The notes under the pieces: generated by a model
What the model saw: only the letters and a program-made list of their open reading frames with translations
What the model was told of the DNA's origin: nothing
Database searches by the model: none
Position numbers and translations under genes: made by a program
In this document: in pieces, positions 29,578 to 40,284 of the stretch
Layout: each line of letters opens with the position of its first letter
How positions within the stretch are numbered: the first letter of the stretch is position 1
NCBI GenBank assembly: GCA_034769895.1
Contig: CM068371.1
Location: 398,241,469 to 398,305,468, forward strand
Origin: Magicicada septendecula
Lineage: Eukaryota; Arthropoda; Insecta; Hemiptera; Cicadidae
Direction: 5' to 3'
DNA length: 64,000 nt

Positions 29578-30546
29578 TTGTCAATTAGCTATAAATTTTG
29601 TATTTAGTGATGGATAAGGGACTTGTGTTATACCAAATTCGATGTAAATTTTTGCTCTATAATGTCATGTACTTTGTTTGGGAATATGTGCGCACGTTCG
29701 CGTGTGATGAACCTTCGTTGTTATATCTTCCGCGTTAGTTATCCTATCGGCAAGAGATTTGGACAGTGAATTATTTATGAAAATAGCTACATTTTCTATA
29801 TACTCTGTTGTTCTCAGCTATTTTTTAAATGTGGTTTTTTAGTAATTGGAAACTCAACTTTTCACTCTTATCTGTTGAAGAGTAATAAAAATTCTAGATT
29901 AAATCTGAGCAGGCGCTCGCAGAATTATACAAAGATTCGCCTGCAACGCGTCTATCTTTTGGCCAATCTACCACGTAGACAGTTGATTGACCAATCAGAA
30001 GCCCCTAATTTCAGTCAGATCCGTCGGTTGTCATGTGTACTTCGAGGCAGTTCATCGGAAGCCGTTGCATAGTGAACGTGTGTTCTTCGTCAAGAGTTTT
30101 TTCTTGTTCGAACTGGTTTAATCTAAAGCAACTATAAGTCTTGGGACTCTTTTCGAGTTTGTCGACTAGAACCAAGCGGGTGAACTACGAATTATAATAT
30201 ATTTATTACGTGCTATTACGTGTTAGTGGAAGATTTTCCGCTTAGGGAGATTTATCTACTGTGGTAAATCCTTATTGACGCGGAACACTTCAAGAATAGC
30301 CGGAAGGTGTAAGTAATATACACCGCTTTTTAAGAATGTCATTCTTTATCACCCAAAGTATCAATAATTAATAACAATCAATAATTAATAATAACCAATT
30401 GCGAGGGAGAAAATTAACGATTGGGGAAATGACAATTTGTGTGTGAAATCAGTATCAGTGTTATCAGCTGTTCGGAGAACCCCAGCGCGGAGAGAAAGAG
30501 TTTGAGAGCGAAGAGCGGCGGTCATTGCAGAGAGAGGAGCGTATAG
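29578..30546. other. Unassigned spacer
   Basis: No supported gene or repeat. The GC-richer stretch 29900-30320 has no recognisable coding potential. Possibly LTR-like, but no matching second copy lies in the window. Confidence 0.3.
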
Positions 30547-30664
30547 TCTGGCCGCGATTGGAGTGCGCAGGGTAGGTAAAGTGGGGGAATGTACTAAGTA
30601 GTAACAATGCATCTGCCGGTCTAGTGGTGGGGACGCCAAGCCGCGCATTCTAATCGCGGCCAGA
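30547..30664. repeat. 118-bp foldback (MITE-like hairpin)
   Basis: 22-bp inverted arms at 30547-30568 and 30643-30664 (TCTGGCCGCGATTG... against its complement, 2 mismatches) around a 75-bp centre. Locally GC-rich in an AT-rich setting. Could be a miniature inverted-repeat element or an insulator-like hairpin. Confidence 0.65.
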
Positions 30665-31342
30665 CAGTAGCAGCGGCGGAGCGAGTGACGTCACGCCTAG
30701 TGTAAAGGAATTCTACGTTCAAGTAAAATTTACCAAAACTGTACTACATAAATTCTTTCATAATAACTAAAATACTATACATGACATTTTGTTCAATTTA
30801 AATATATCATATAAACAATTATTTACTTGTGTGATAAATAAATAATTTTTCTACACCTCCAATATAGACTTGTGCATAATTTATACACACATAACTATCC
30901 TATGCGAAAATATTTATTTGTATCGTCGCAATATATATATGTATATATATACACATAAATTTCGTATTCTGAATAAATTTATTAGCCACTCGTCTTAAGA
31001 ACTTCGTACGTCAGTTAAGCGCCAATTATCTAAATCAATTGGGACGGAGGTTAGTCATTAGAATTTAGATATTAGAATACATAAAATATTTGTAATTCCG
31101 TAATAAATTATCTGGAATATAGGCTGCACACATTGTTTAAAATATAATAGATTATAGTAAATATGGAACTTTCGGCTTCTTTAATACGTTTCAACCGTTT
31201 TAACAAGATATTTTGCAGCTTTTAATGTTAATAATAAAGAAATTTCCTGGTTACATGTTATTTTCTGTTTATTGCTGTATTACAAGAAAGGAAAACCATT
31301 AAGTACCGCGTTTTTTGTTTTAAGTTTTAATACATCAAAGTA
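30665..31342. other. Unassigned AT-rich spacer
   Basis: Nothing is supported apart from a short TATATATG-type simple repeat near 30930-30950. Confidence 0.35.
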
Positions 31343-32215
31343 AGTGATGGACATTGGAAGAGGCGTTAGACAAGGATGCTGTTTGTCATCAACTTTAATT
31401 ACATCAAATTACAGCGTTTTCTACGCTGAAAATTTGACAGAGAAAGCCTTAGAAACAGCAGAAGAATAGTAATGGGAAGAAGGAGAAAGAGTAAAGACCA
31501 TTTAATACGCGGATGATCATGCTGAATCAGGAAAAGATCTACAATTTATGACGGAGAGTATTTGGGTGGAGAAAGTGTGGGGAAAGAGTTCGGAGTAGAG
31601 CTGAATGTTGGAAAAACTAAAGTAATGAAATTTAATTTAAGCTTCGCTAACATTTCTCTGCAAGGAAAACTGTAGAGCAAGTGAAGTTATTTAAGTTGTT
31701 GGGAAATACGGTGACACGGAATGGAAGCTGTACGGAGGAAATCAGAAGTAGAAGGAAATATGTGTATAAGAGCGCTGTTGAAACGGGAAAAGCACTGCTG
31801 ACAAGAAGAAGGATTCCGGTTGGGATGAAACAAAGATTTTCTCAATGTTTATTTGAATCGTGGTTTTGTATAGAAGTAAAACATGGATATTCAAGAAGGT
31901 ACCCAGAAAGCTTCAAAATGTGGTTGTACCGAAAAATCATTAAACTGCAATGGACTCATAGAGTAAGAAACGATAATGTATTGTCAAGAATAAGGAGGAA
32001 ATAAAACTGCTAAAAATAATAGGAAAGAGAAAAATCTATTATCTTGCGTAGAAACTGTACGAAGTTAAGTATCATAGTGGGAAAGGTGGAAAGGAAGAGA
32101 GAACGGGGAAGAAGTAATGATGTAATGTTTGATGAGATTAAAGGAAGAAGCTATAGATAGGTGAAGGCAGCTGCTGCTACCAAAATTGAGAGTATCCAGT
32201 CGTAAGACAGTTATA
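31343..32215 (+). pseudogene. LINE reverse transcriptase and C-terminal relic
   Basis: In shifting plus-strand frames: IGRGVRQGCCLS (RT motif B region), a Y/FxVYAENLTEKAL block, a YADDH-like catalytic box near 31510, then LFKLLGNTVTRNGSCTEEIRSR and a tail with SFKMWLYRKI...WTHRVRNDNVL. The order matches the RT C-terminal half of common insect LINEs of the YLGxxIxxDGxCxxEI type. Multiple stops and frameshifts; the clade is not assignable by eye. Confidence 0.75.
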
Positions 32216-32314
32216 CTAAAGAAGAAGACCTCAAAATGGTATTAGGCCTACATTGAATAATCAATCTAAAATTAAATTGATTAGCAAGAAAACATGTTCA
32301 AAATGCGCTGTGCT

Positions 32315-32821
32315 ATGGCCGGGTCTAGTAGAAGGCCGGAACATTAAACGTGGCAACGTTGCGTCTGATGCCTATAAGCATAGTGTAATAAACAGCTAAA
32401 GTGAACATGTTATATTTTGATTTAATTTCATAGCTTTGCTGAAATCAAGAGTAGGCCTATTTATAGCTAAATCTAAATTATTTGCAAAAAGTGAAAAATT
32501 TTAAAACAGCTTTATTGTTGTATTGGAGTGTTAGTGGTCTCAAATATGTTGGTAAATACTTTGGTTATGGTGTCAAATAGGATAGTAAATGACCTGAAGA
32601 TGGCTTGACTGCCGAAAGGCTCGTCAATACCAAAGACAACATAGTGGTTTGTACAAAATTACTAGTAGAAATATAAAACTGCTGTTAAACGGCAATTAAA
32701 AATGGCCCGATTTGATTTGTTGTAATACATAAATTAAGAGATCGTCTAGTTGGCCTCAAAATATCAGCTTGTTCCAGTGTTGCCACGTTTAATGTTCCGG
32801 CCTTCTACTAGAGCCGGCCAT
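32315..32821. mobile_element. 507-bp non-autonomous element with 43-bp terminal inverted repeats
   Basis: ATGGCCGG-starting arms at 32315-32357 and 32779-32821 are complementary over 43 bp with one mismatch. The interior has no coding sequence but contains a hammerhead-like core at 32594-32625: CTGAAGA, GGC-loop-GCC, GAAA, then GGCTCGTC. No clear target duplication was seen. The ends do not match a DNA-transposon family I know; a PLE-derived foldback is an alternative. Confidence 0.65.
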
Positions 32822-34029
32822 GGCTGTGCACATGACAGCGAGTTTGGACACCTGTACCCTATTTTGCTTTACCTACATTTTCGAGGGTAAAAAATGCAAC
32901 GTTAGAAGCTATGATGTATATTACTGCAAGAATCTAAAAAACATGAAGGGTTGCATAAGGAACATACACGCGCGAGCGCGCACACAAATTGTTGGCGACA
33001 TACGCTGATCAACACACTGTAATTGATTTTCAGTTTGATTTCAATTAATTTACAAAGTAAATTAAACAAAACAAGTCTTGCTTACTCAGTTCTATTGACA
33101 CAAATCGTTTGACTAATAAACAGCATCACTGAATATTTTCACGACATCAGTCCCATCGTTTAGCGGAGTATAAACTTCAAAAGGGATTTGAAAGATTTAC
33201 CGCTTGCACAAAAGCGCCTTCAGAAAGAGTTTGGAAATAAAATGAAACCGATTTTTCTTTCAAGTTTCTTTAAACCGTTTGGTGGCAAGTCAACTGAAAG
33301 CGTTTCTTACTTCCTTCCACAAGTATCGATTCCCGTCTCTCTATTAAAAAAATTTGTTTTATTAAAATTTGCGTAAAAGTTATTTCTGTCGTTGTTAATA
33401 CAACTTATGTTTCACAACATCCTCGCTCAAAAACAAAGCAATTCTAATTGAAATTACATTTCATGACAGAAGCAAAAGAATTTTCAAGAACCTAATTGTT
33501 CATAGAGAAAAGTAAAAAGTCGGTAGTGAAAAGTTCAATTCTTAAAGCAAACAGTGAGTTCGGTTGCACAATGGGAGTCCAGCATAGCAACCCGTCTTGC
33601 TTGAGTTATGTACCGTTTGTGTATGTATATACAGAATGTATATAAAGAAGAATGTGTGTCCGTTTGTCTTTTATACAGATCGACAGTTTTATTCCGATCG
33701 TGATGAAATTTTGCGCACTAACAGTTCAAAACAAGAGGAAAATTCTTATCTACATTTCATTTTGAAAAAACTACCCCATCCCCTTTTCCACTCCCTTAAG
33801 CAAACTTGTAACGCGCAGCTCTGCGGTTTTCCGCGAATATCTCGAAAACGGTGAAAAACGTGGAAGGTGTTTTCTGAAAGCCCATGAAATTTGCTACAAA
33901 ATGCAATTTGCCCGGCTCTGATAGCGTTCTTAGTTCCGAGGTTATTAACAATCAAAGTTGAAAATTGGTGCACAACTGTTTTGTTCTTTACCCCGTTGTG
34001 AGTGTGAGTCACCATTTCATCTGCTATCT
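32822..34029. other. Unassigned spacer with a dispersed-repeat phrase
   Basis: No gene is supported. Around 33610-33900 there are repeat-like phrases (TATACAGAATGTATATAAAG; GAAATTTTGC; CGAATATCTCGAAAACGG) of a type common in insect interspersed repeats, directly upstream of the Helitron relic and possibly belonging to it. Confidence 0.35.
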
Positions 34030-34690
34030 CGCAATACTTGGTAATGGAGAATTTCCTGTAGACCCCACTACTGGTCTAATTTCGTTTCCTTCAAATTTCT
34101 GCAACATGGTCTCTTCACTCGACGAACTTATAACTAAAGTGTTTCCGGATATACACGAAAATTACAACTCGCACCGATGGCTGTGCGAAAGGGCCATTTT
34201 AGCTCCCAAAAACGACAGCGTTAAATATGTTAACGATCTCATGCAGTATATGCTTCCCGGCAACTCTACTACCTATTCATCCACTGATACAGTAATGGAT
34301 ACTGAACAAGCTGTTTATTACCCTACGGAGTTTTAAATTCTCTGGAACCCCCGGGAAAGCCGCCACACAAGTTGACTTTAAAAAAATGATCCCCTATCAT
34401 TCTATTACGTAACATCGACCCGCCAAAACTGTGCAACGGAACAAGACTCATCGTAAAGAATCTGTTGCCCAACGTAATAGAAGCCACGATCATCATGCGG
34501 GAATGCCGCAGGAGAAGACGTATTTATGCATCGCATCCCGTTGATACCCAGAGACACAAATATGCCTTTTGAGTTCAAACGATTGCAGTTTCCCATCCGG
34601 CTTGCATTCGCCTTTGAAAAATTGGCTCGTCCCAAAACATTCGAAAAACTAGATGATTTAATTAACAGAAAAGCTCGTATAATTTAATAA
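34030..34690 (+). pseudogene. Helitron Pif1-like helicase C-terminal relic
   Basis: Decayed helicase tail in order: a LGNGEFPVDPTTGLISFP block, ELITKVFPDIHENY, HRWLCERAILAPKN, a STDTVMDTEQAVYYPTEF block near 34280-34335, then in other frames LLRN, NCATEQ, and finally MPFEFKRLQFPIRLAFAF near 34560-34615. This is the signature region of Helitron RepHel/Pif1 helicases (ERAILAxKN, YPxEFLNSL, FEFxRxQFPxRLAFAMTINKAQ). Frame changes and stops follow 34336, and the final KAQGQ motif is missing. The N-terminal helicase and Rep domains are absent. Confidence 0.85.
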
Positions 34691-35159
34691 CAGCCAATTA
34701 TTTAAAACACCCTTACTACTTTATACATTCGAACTGAGTAGTCAGTTTGCTTTATTTACCTGCTTAAAGTTAACGGGATTCACCAACGGATTGGCGAGGG
34801 AGAAGTGTAATAATAATGGTAATAGTAATAATTAGTTGTACACTCGTCCTTCAGAGGGCGTGAGCGGCTGCTGCGACCTTGGCGGCCACAGCTCTGCTCT
34901 ATGTATATTTAGATATTACGAGTCGCTCTCTCTATTTGCATTACAAAAACATGTGTCATACGTATTGACAACGTTCGTACATTGCGAGGATTGAACACAA
35001 AACTTACCGATGCCAGCTGTCCTCATTCGATAGATCGAATTTATAGCTGCGCAAGAACCGGGTTTGAGACCGAACGTTTGCGTTCTCGAGGTCGGCGTTT
35101 CCCAAAGTGTGGAAAGAAAATATTAGGCGGTACCAGAACGATGCCACTAACTAAAAAAA
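34691..35159. other. Unassigned spacer
   Basis: No supported feature. Confidence 0.3.
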
Positions 35160-35400
35160 ATATTTGCGTGCAGCATCAAATACTTGTCGTTGGAAATACA
35201 TGCAGAGATATATATTGTTGGAACGGGGGAGAGGGAGTAGATTCATACAAATACCTTGGTGTCATGGTTACAAAAAACGGCACGAGTCTAACAGAAATAA
35301 AAAATCGTATAGGCTAAGGAAAACAAGTGACGAGACCGTTACATCAATATTATGGAGCAATCAACTAAGGCCCTAAACAAAAATTGAAATATATAAGACA
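35160..35400 (+). pseudogene. Short LINE RT relic
   Basis: Reads VDSYKYLGVMVTKNGTSLTEIKNRI near 35238-35315, the thumb motif of LINE reverse transcriptases (YLGxxxxxxGxxxxEIxxRI), followed by a frameshifted remnant. Only about 80 codons remain. Confidence 0.7.
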
Positions 35401-35402
35401 AC

Positions 35403-36880
35403 TAGGGGAATACCCGTGCTTCGCTACGGAGTTTCACGTTGTACGTAATGAAAATGTTAGTTTAATTAATAAAGTTCAATTAAAGTAGGTTTCTTAAAAA
35501 TAAATAGCTGTTGCCCACGACTTCGTTCGCGTGGTCTTCAGTTTAATGCGATAATATATTTATAACAGAATCTATTCTATTGGGTTGCCATAGTAACCAA
35601 ATCTAATAGTTTGGGGGACCCCCCAGAGGATCGTATCGAAAAAACACCTGTCCTATGTTGGTTCTCCCGTTGCGTAAAATATTTGTGCCAAGTTTGGTTG
35701 AAATCGGTCTAATAGTTTAGGAAGAGATGTGCAAGACCCCAAAGGACCCCCCAAAGGATTGTATCGAAAAAAACACTTGTCCTATGTTGGTTCAGTGGTT
35801 TAGGAGGAGATGTGGAAGACCCCAAAGGACCCCATCGAAAAAACACCTATCCTATGTTGGTTCTCCCGTTGCGTAAAATATTTGTGCCAAGTTTGGTTGA
35901 AATCGGTCCAGTGGTTTAGGAGAAGATGTGGAAGACCCCAAAGGACCCCATCGAAAAAACACCTATCCTATGTTGGTTCTCCCTTTGCGTAAAATATTTG
36001 TGCCAAGTTTGGTTGAAATCGGTCCAGTGGTTTAGGAGAAGATGTGGAAGACCCCAAAAGGACCCCATCGAAAAAACACCTATCCTATGTTGGTTCTCCC
36101 TTTGCGTAAAATATTTGTGCCAAGTTTGGTTGAAATCGGTCCAGTGGTTTAGGAGAAGATGTGGAAGACCCCAAAGAACCCCCAAAAGGACCCCATCAAA
36201 AAAACACCTATCCTATGTTGGTTCTCCCTTTGCGTAAAATATTTGTGCCAAGTTTGGTTGAAATCGGTACAGTGGTTTAGGAGAAGATGTGGAAGACCCC
36301 AAAGAACCCCCAAAAGGACCCCATTGAAAAAACACCTATCCTATGTTGGTTCTCCCTTTGCGTAAAATATTTGTGCCAAGTTTGGTTGAAATCGGTACAG
36401 TGGTTTAGGAGAAGATGTGGAAGACCCCAAAGAACCCCCAAAAGGACCCCATCGAAAAAGCACCTATCCTATGTTGGTTCTCCCTTTGCGTAAAATATTT
36501 GTGCCAAGTTTGGTTGAAATCGGTACAGTGGTTTAGGAGGAGATGTGGAAGACCCCAAAGAACCCCCCAAAGGACCCCATCGAAAAAACACCACTAATTC
36601 AGAAACCTTCGCGGGCGTGCGCACAACAACTCACCGAAGTTTCATTGCAATCCGATGAATGGTATAGGAACGCATACGGGACAAACAAAGAAACATTCAT
36701 TTTTATATATAATTTCCTGGAACCCGATCGCAGCGCCACCTACCGGGTCCAATTGTGAATCTAAACCATCCAGGGACCCACTCAAACACACACACAAAAT
36801 TTCATCAAAATCGGTCCAGCCGTCTAGGAGGAGTTCAGTGACATACACACGCACACACGAAATATATATATAAAGATAGT
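35403..36880. repeat. Insect interspersed repeat containing a 116/128-bp tandem array
   Basis: Opens with ACCCGTGCTTCGCTACGG, then GCCCACGACTTCGTTCGCGTGG, phrases common in insect repeat families. It then expands as a tandem array (about 35640-36595), with unit anchors GATGTGGAAGACCCC at about 35809, 35925, 36041, 36158, 36286, 36414 and 36542, and a decayed one near 35725. The first units are 116-117 bp and the last four 128 bp, owing to an added AAAGAACCCCCA-like 12-mer. It closes with AAAATTTCATCAAAATCGG and a (CA)n/(TA)n tail. Reading frames within it are repeat artefacts. Confidence 0.75.
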
Positions 36881-36945
36881 GGAAAGTATTGTAACATATG
36901 AAGCTAAAGAATGGGAAAAAACAGAACAAATGAGGAAAATGAGGT

Positions 36946-37471
36946 TATTATGACCTCTATATATCTCGAATTCTTCGAGTGCATCCATGTAACGGCCCTT
37001 ACTACAATAATGTAGAGGTATAAGGATATCGTTGAAATTGGTATATGAATGATTCCTTGAAATTAGATGCCGTGTAAAATTAGATTTAATATTTTCTAGG
37101 GAAAAATCACCCCTGTTAAAGTGGCTGTGTGGTGTGTGTTCACGGAATCGTTTGATAAAAGGTCTACCCGTTTGGCCGATATAAAAACGGTCACAATCGT
37201 CGCACATAAGCTTATAAACACCGGTTTTTGATTCAATATTGGTCTGAACGACTGGACGAACCAAGTTCCGTAGACGGTTATTTGTTTTAAAGGTAATGGT
37301 GTAACCTATTTTACTTAAGGTGGATGTTAGGATCTTAGGCATCAACTCGGTGTATGTTGTTGAGATGAATTTGTTATTAGGTGTATTATCTTGTGTCTGT
37401 CTGGAACGACGGGCTTTGTGTTTTTTAAGGATGTTGTCAATCATTTGGCACTCATAGCCGTTGAAAATAAA
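36946..37471 (-). pseudogene. PLE-C: GIY-YIG endonuclease end of a third Penelope-like family
   Basis: Minus-strand fragment of about 175 codons aligned by eye to the C-terminal region of PLE-A and PLE-B: an NGYEC...NILKKHK block, KFISTTYTELMPKIL, TGVYKLMCDDCDRFYIGQTGRP, then NFTRHLISRNHSYTNF and KGRYMDALEEFEIYR. Closer to PLE-A than to PLE-B, but clearly distinct. It is truncated at both ends: all RT motifs are gone and the frame runs out of PLE sequence near 36950. The nuclease motif itself is intact. Confidence 0.88.
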
Positions 37472-37534
37472 GAAATAAAAAAAGAATGATTATGTGAACC
37501 AATATAAATGACACAATTGATGCACAAAGATTAA

Positions 37535-37712
37535 GAAGTGTCGTATGGGCAATGATAGATGACCAAAGAAATTACTAGAATGGACTCCTCCTGAAAGAAG
37601 AAAAGAGGGAGGCCGCGAAAGATTTGGACGGAAGGCGTAAGGAATTCAACAGTACAGAGAAATCTGAAGGATGATGATTGAAAAACGTTTGGAAGCTAGA
37701 ATGCAAAAAACG
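37535..37712 (+). pseudogene. LINE 3'-end relic
   Basis: Reads, in shifting frames, a LEWTPPERRKRGRPRKIWTE block and then LKDDDWKNVWKLE. The GRPRxxW...W pattern is the usual C-terminal tail of insect LINEs of the MYG/GHVxRM type. No RT core. Confidence 0.6.
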
Positions 37713-38265
37713 ACTTTAAATGTTGTTCCATATCGCAAATATATATAGCGATGTATAGGTGTCACATAGAATAAGTAGTTGAGACATATGTTACTGGAAT
37801 AAAGTGAATCTACTAATGATGCCATCCTATTATTACCAGCTACTGAGCTTTTAATGCAGTTTATAAAAAATAATTAATTTGTCTCTGTTGACCTTCCTAA
37901 CACGACTAAAAATTTACTTTCTCTACAATGAAGTAAATTAATATTTAAAAGTTATTTTTTGTCTTATTTACTATGAAAACTTTACTCATGTGACAGAGTC
38001 TTTCTTTTAGATATTTTTTCCCGTAAATAATATAGATTCATTCCCTTTAATGTCGACTGCAAATCCTTCAGACGACAGGTTGAGCCCTGGATCTGGATTA
38101 GTACATAGGAACATATACTCTGTCCGACCTCATGAGTAGCAGTTTCATGTTTTCTTGTGTTACCTATTAGCACATTGTATTCCACGTCGAGTATCTGAGT
38201 TGTGACGTTAATTATAAGTTATATCAGGACAATTAACATATTTCTGGCCATTGGTGATTCTATTA
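37713..38265. other. Unassigned spacer
   Basis: No supported feature in either strand. Confidence 0.35.
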
Positions 38266-38269
38266 GTCG

Positions 38270-38455
38270 AACAGTAGACAGGAAAAAGCGTAGAGAAAAT
38301 ATTATGAAATTTTATAAAACCATGGCATATTATGTGATTAAAACTATATACTCTATTATGTGATTCTGAAACATGGCTTGCAACTGCAAAAATATTTAAG
38401 TAAGGCGCAAGTAGTTAAGATGCAGTATTTACAATACCTGAGATGATGACACAAT
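38270..38455 (+). pseudogene. LINE RT thumb relic
   Basis: Broken frames give a KFYKTMAYYVIK block followed by a degraded SETWL-like stretch. Compare KFYKxMAxPxLLYGSExWxL of common LINEs. Low residual similarity. Confidence 0.4.
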
Positions 38456-38830
38456 AAAGCAATCTTTTCTTAGATACTGTTCGTTTTTTTCCGTTAATAC
38501 CCACTTTTCACAAGCATATGTTACAACTGGTCTGATTAGCTTTTGTATATTTTTAATTTTAATAATTTCTTTAGTGCTTATTAATTTTGAGTAGGCGTAG
38601 TATCATCGGTCATCACTAAGGATTCTCGCCTGAATGTCATTGCTTGTGGTGTTAGGGTAGTTTATTTGTGAGCCTAGATGGGAAAATTCACTTGCATGTT
38701 AAAATTCATGATTTCCGCATTGCAAAGGATGTGTCACATGATGTTATTGTTATTTCCAAGTATTTCGTTTTATTACCATTTATTTTCAGTCCTCCCTCCA
38801 TCGCCTTGCTATCTACATTAATTACAGCAT
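38440..38830 (-). pseudogene. LINE reverse transcriptase relic, minus strand
   Basis: Minus-strand frames show, in order, GGLKINGNKTKYLEIT, a YLGSQIN-like decayed block, ARILSDDRCYYAYSKLI and KLIRPVVTYACEKWVLTEKNEQYLRK. This matches the LINE RT order KTKxM...YLGxxI...RAYYA...IRPVVTYGAExWxL. Dead by stops and indels. It abuts a plus-strand LINE tail at 38840. Confidence 0.65.
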
Positions 38831-38839
38831 TCTTTCAGT

Positions 38840-39180
38840 GCAAAATAATGACGGCTCATGGAAAATACGAAGGAATCATGAAATAAGTAATCCAATACGC
38901 GGAGCTGATATAGCAAGGTTTATAAAGAGTAGAAGGGTATCCTGGCTGGGACACACAATGAGGATGGAACAACACAAAATTCCCAGACCAGTAGTTAGGA
39001 GATCAAGAGGAAGGCTAAGGAAGAGATGGATCAAAGCTGTTGATGAGGACCTGAGGAATATGGGGTTAAGAATATGGAGAAGACTATATAATGAGTGGGC
39101 TGAATGGAGAAAAAACGTTGAAGAGGCTAAGATCTATATTGGGTTGTAACGCCAATAGAAGAAGAAGAAGAAGAAAAATA
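38840..39180 (+). pseudogene. LINE 3' end with AAG-rich tail
   Basis: A ~95-codon open stretch: ISNPIRGADIARFIKSRRVSWLGHTMRMEQHKIPRPVVRR in pieces, then RGRLRKRWIKAVDEDLRNMG and RRLYNEWAEWRKNVEEA, to TAA at 39147-39149. This is the characteristic LINE C-terminus (WLGHxxRM...GRPRxRWxxxVxxDLxxMG...W). The element ends in a short (GAA)n tail at about 39160-39175, marking the true 3' end. Confidence 0.75.
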
Positions 39181-39374
39181 AATCTCTTCCATAAAGAGTA
39201 GAATCGATAGGAATCGAACCAAGTTGAAAGCACATGTTGCCAGGATGCAGTGAGACAGACCCCTCCCCCTCTCACAAATTTTATATAATGTGTCGAAAGG
39301 TAAAAAAGAAATTAAGCGAACCTAGTAAGAAATGACTTGATGATGGAAACCGGAACAGTTGCTGCTTCGCCTAA

Positions 39375-39410
39375 TACCGGACAGAAGAAGAAGAAGAAGA
39401 AGAAGAAGAA
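39375..39410. repeat. (AAG)n microsatellite
   Basis: About 36 bp of AAG repeats, probably another LINE poly-AAG tail; the preceding ~80 bp are too decayed to place. Confidence 0.7.
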
Positions 39411-39419
39411 TACGTTACA

Positions 39420-40284
39420 CACTAATTTATACGCTTAGGTCCAATTTCACGGGAGTAGTATTTCGTTTCCAAAGCAAAACAACAGAGAATGTAATTTTTG
39501 AACAAACAGTTGTCAAAGAATAACTAGAGGAAAGTTGATTACCGCCGATTTCGTTATTAGTTTAAGCTACTAGAGGCCATATAATTTTGGAATAAATGTA
39601 AACAAGTGAAACTGTTGCTTCGTATTACTAAAATGTCACACTGAACCACCATCAGTTATTTTACAAAACGAAACACGCGTTGATTTGTATAGTACATAAC
39701 TGTTACTTTTAACTAAATATTTCCCATTATTTTTAAGGTGAGGTACTATTTTGTTTAGAATTACATAACGCTCCAGCTGACCCTTTTCACCATTGCTTAC
39801 ACGCCAAGTGGGCCGAACTAGCAAAACGACCACTTAATTAGTAAAGAGACAAGCATGTGTAGTTTAAAATTATTTAATTTATAGATACGATAACTTGTAA
39901 ATATGATAAATCACCAGATTCCATACTTTTATCTCTTCAAAAATATTTTAGTGTAGATGACCTAAGTCAGCCATGCAACAAATGGCAGGTCTTTTCGAAA
40001 AGCGCATGTTTGAAGAGCAGCTCTCAGTGATAAGGTTTCCAATTTTGCTTAAGAACGACGACTTGTTATAAGACGTGGATCCAAGCGGTAAATCGTGAAG
40101 CAAAAACGTTATTTTTCTCCAGTCAACTTAAGCCTAAATCATCTGGTGATAAGGTGCTGTTAACGATCTTTTAATCTTCTGCTGAAGACTTAATTTTTTG
40201 TAATCACTTTTCACTAGGACGACGTACTATTAATAGCCAGTATTACACAGAGATATTGTAATTGAAAACAGAGTAAGCCTGCGA
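39420..40284. other. Unassigned spacer
   Basis: No supported gene, repeat or RNA. Confidence 0.35.

Noticed and set aside
35810..36758. Series of ~60-100-codon frames beginning MWKTPK
   Set aside because: Each is one unit of the 116/128-bp tandem array; periodic artefact with no family match.
39190..39270. Minus-strand GGTTCGATTCC resembling a tRNA T-arm/box B
   Set aside because: No matching box A, acceptor stem or anticodon arm at proper spacing.
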